Assembly: GCA_025356925.1 (NCBI GenBank)
Contig: JANXQE010000299.1
Coordinates: forward strand, 1 to 7,256
DNA from: Limisphaerales bacterium
Lineage (GTDB): Bacteria > Verrucomicrobiota > Verrucomicrobiia > Limisphaerales > UBA8199
Length of the DNA stretch: 7,256 nucleotides
Direction: 5' to 3'
Made by a program: the position numbers and the translations under genes. Under the pieces are notes generated by a model. The model saw only the letters and a program-made list of their open reading frames with translations. It was not told where the DNA came from and made no database searches. Positions 6,832 to 7,256 of this stretch are shown in pieces; position 1 is the first letter of the stretch; every line of letters starts with the position of its first letter.

Positions 6832-7050
6832 TCACCGCGCCAGAATCTGCTTCTTCTGGGTCTCGTACTCCTCGGGCGTAATCGCCCCTTGATCCTTTGC
6901 CTTCTTCAGGTCGATCAACTCCTGACCGCGAGTAGGCTGGTTGCTGGTTGTCCGGTCCTTCCCCTCACCGATTGACCACGCGCAACTCGAAAAAAAAGCG
7001 CTCAGAATGCCACAGACTATCAGTATCGCTAAAGGTTTGAATAGTCTCAT
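6832..7050 (-). CDS. Small SHOCT-domain lipoprotein
   Basis: A 72-residue protein. Residues 1-22 form a lipoprotein signal: MRLFK, a hydrophobic stretch, then FFSSC with C23 as the lipidated residue. The -3 Phe is slightly atypical for a lipobox. After a short polar linker, residues about 45-70 (LIDLKKAKDQGAITPEEYETQKKQIL) match the SHOCT pattern: a helix, a G-x-I-[ST]-x-E-E-[FY] turn, then a second helix ending in K-x-x-[IL]-L. SHOCT is a short oligomerisation-type module found at protein C-termini; no enzymatic role is known. The frame is open to 7233, but the start at 7050 is chosen because it gives a complete signal peptide and has a GAGGG site 9 bases upstream. It converges on the FGE-domain gene, so it is a separate transcription unit. 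Confidence 0.82.
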   Translation of the reverse strand: MRLFKPLAILIVCGILSAFFSSCAWSIGEGKDRTTSNQPTRGQELIDLKKAKDQGAITPEEYETQKKQILAR

Positions 7051-7059
7051 TGGTTCTGT

Positions 7060-7064
7060 CCCTC
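7060..7064 (-). promoter_or_regulatory. Ribosome binding site of the SHOCT lipoprotein gene
   Basis: On the minus strand GAGGG, within AGAGGGA, lies 9 bases before the ATG at 7050. It supports that start over the longer open frame reaching 7233. Confidence 0.55.
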
Positions 7065-7256
7065 TGGTTAAGGTTTTCACTTGGCTGATTTTGATGCAGT
7101 GCACTCCATGGCGACCTGCACCAACGCCAGAATCATGGTGATTTCCACCCGAAAAGACAAGCTCCGGCTGGAAGATTCCGCCAAAGCGCCCATGAGAGCT
7201 CACCCTCCACGCGTCCAACTTTCCGTGAACCATCCGCTTGTCCGAAGGTTTTGGAG

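Noticed and set aside
6188..6892. 234-residue plus-strand ORF overlapping the FGE-domain gene
   Set aside because: It is out of frame with the well supported FGE-domain gene and extends over the opposite-strand lipoprotein; the composition is typical of a shadow frame.
7051..7233. N-terminal extension of the SHOCT lipoprotein
   Set aside because: The internal start at 7050 has a ribosome binding site and exposes a proper lipoprotein signal, which the extension would bury.
7192..7256. Plus-strand ATG at 7192 open to the window end
   Set aside because: Only 21 codons are visible, Arg/Pro-rich with no ribosome binding site; it may be the edge of another intergenic repeat and cannot be supported as a gene.

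Overview
The window is GC-rich bacterial chromosome. It most resembles a Verrucomicrobiota genome, perhaps of the Pedosphaera/Limisphaerales type. That is inferred from the mix of housekeeping genes with weak or absent Shine-Dalgarno sequences, a formylglycine-generating-enzyme (FGE) domain lipoprotein, a large unrecognised exported protein, and intergenic gaps full of short palindromes and a repeat built on GGACATTCCTGTCC. No single gene proves the assignment; Planctomycetota and Acidobacteriota remain possible.

Layout. plsC (68-724, +) makes phosphatidic acid for membrane lipids. It converges on a minus-strand block that in transcription order reads cysS (3559-2144), a possible 26-codon ORF (2133-2053), tmk (2056-1409) and a DUF4404-type gene (1131-799). 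cysS, the small ORF and tmk are close enough to be one transcript. The DUF4404-type gene is separated from tmk by 277 bases of palindromes and has its own good ribosome binding site, so it may be expressed separately.

A 301-base divergent gap (3560-3860) holds a degenerate copy of the repeat and a strong hairpin. It separates cysS from two plus-strand genes for exported proteins: a 626-residue protein with a signal peptide and a CxCxC motif (3861-5741), and a lipoprotein with an FGE/SUMF1 domain (about 5905-6747). Between those two lies an inverted pair of the repeat, its right arm immediately upstream of the lipoprotein start. A 72-residue lipoprotein with a C-terminal SHOCT motif (7050-6832, minus) converges on them. 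No supported gene lies in 7051-7256.

The left half is core metabolism (phospholipid acylation, cysteinyl-tRNA synthesis, dTMP phosphorylation). The right half is cell-envelope or exported proteins, and the 626-residue protein there is the least explained gene. I see no CRISPR array, rRNA, tRNA, transposase gene, phage gene or recognisable defence system. The most unusual signals are the dispersed repeat, the unrecognised exported protein, and the small ORF whose stop overlaps the tmk start.
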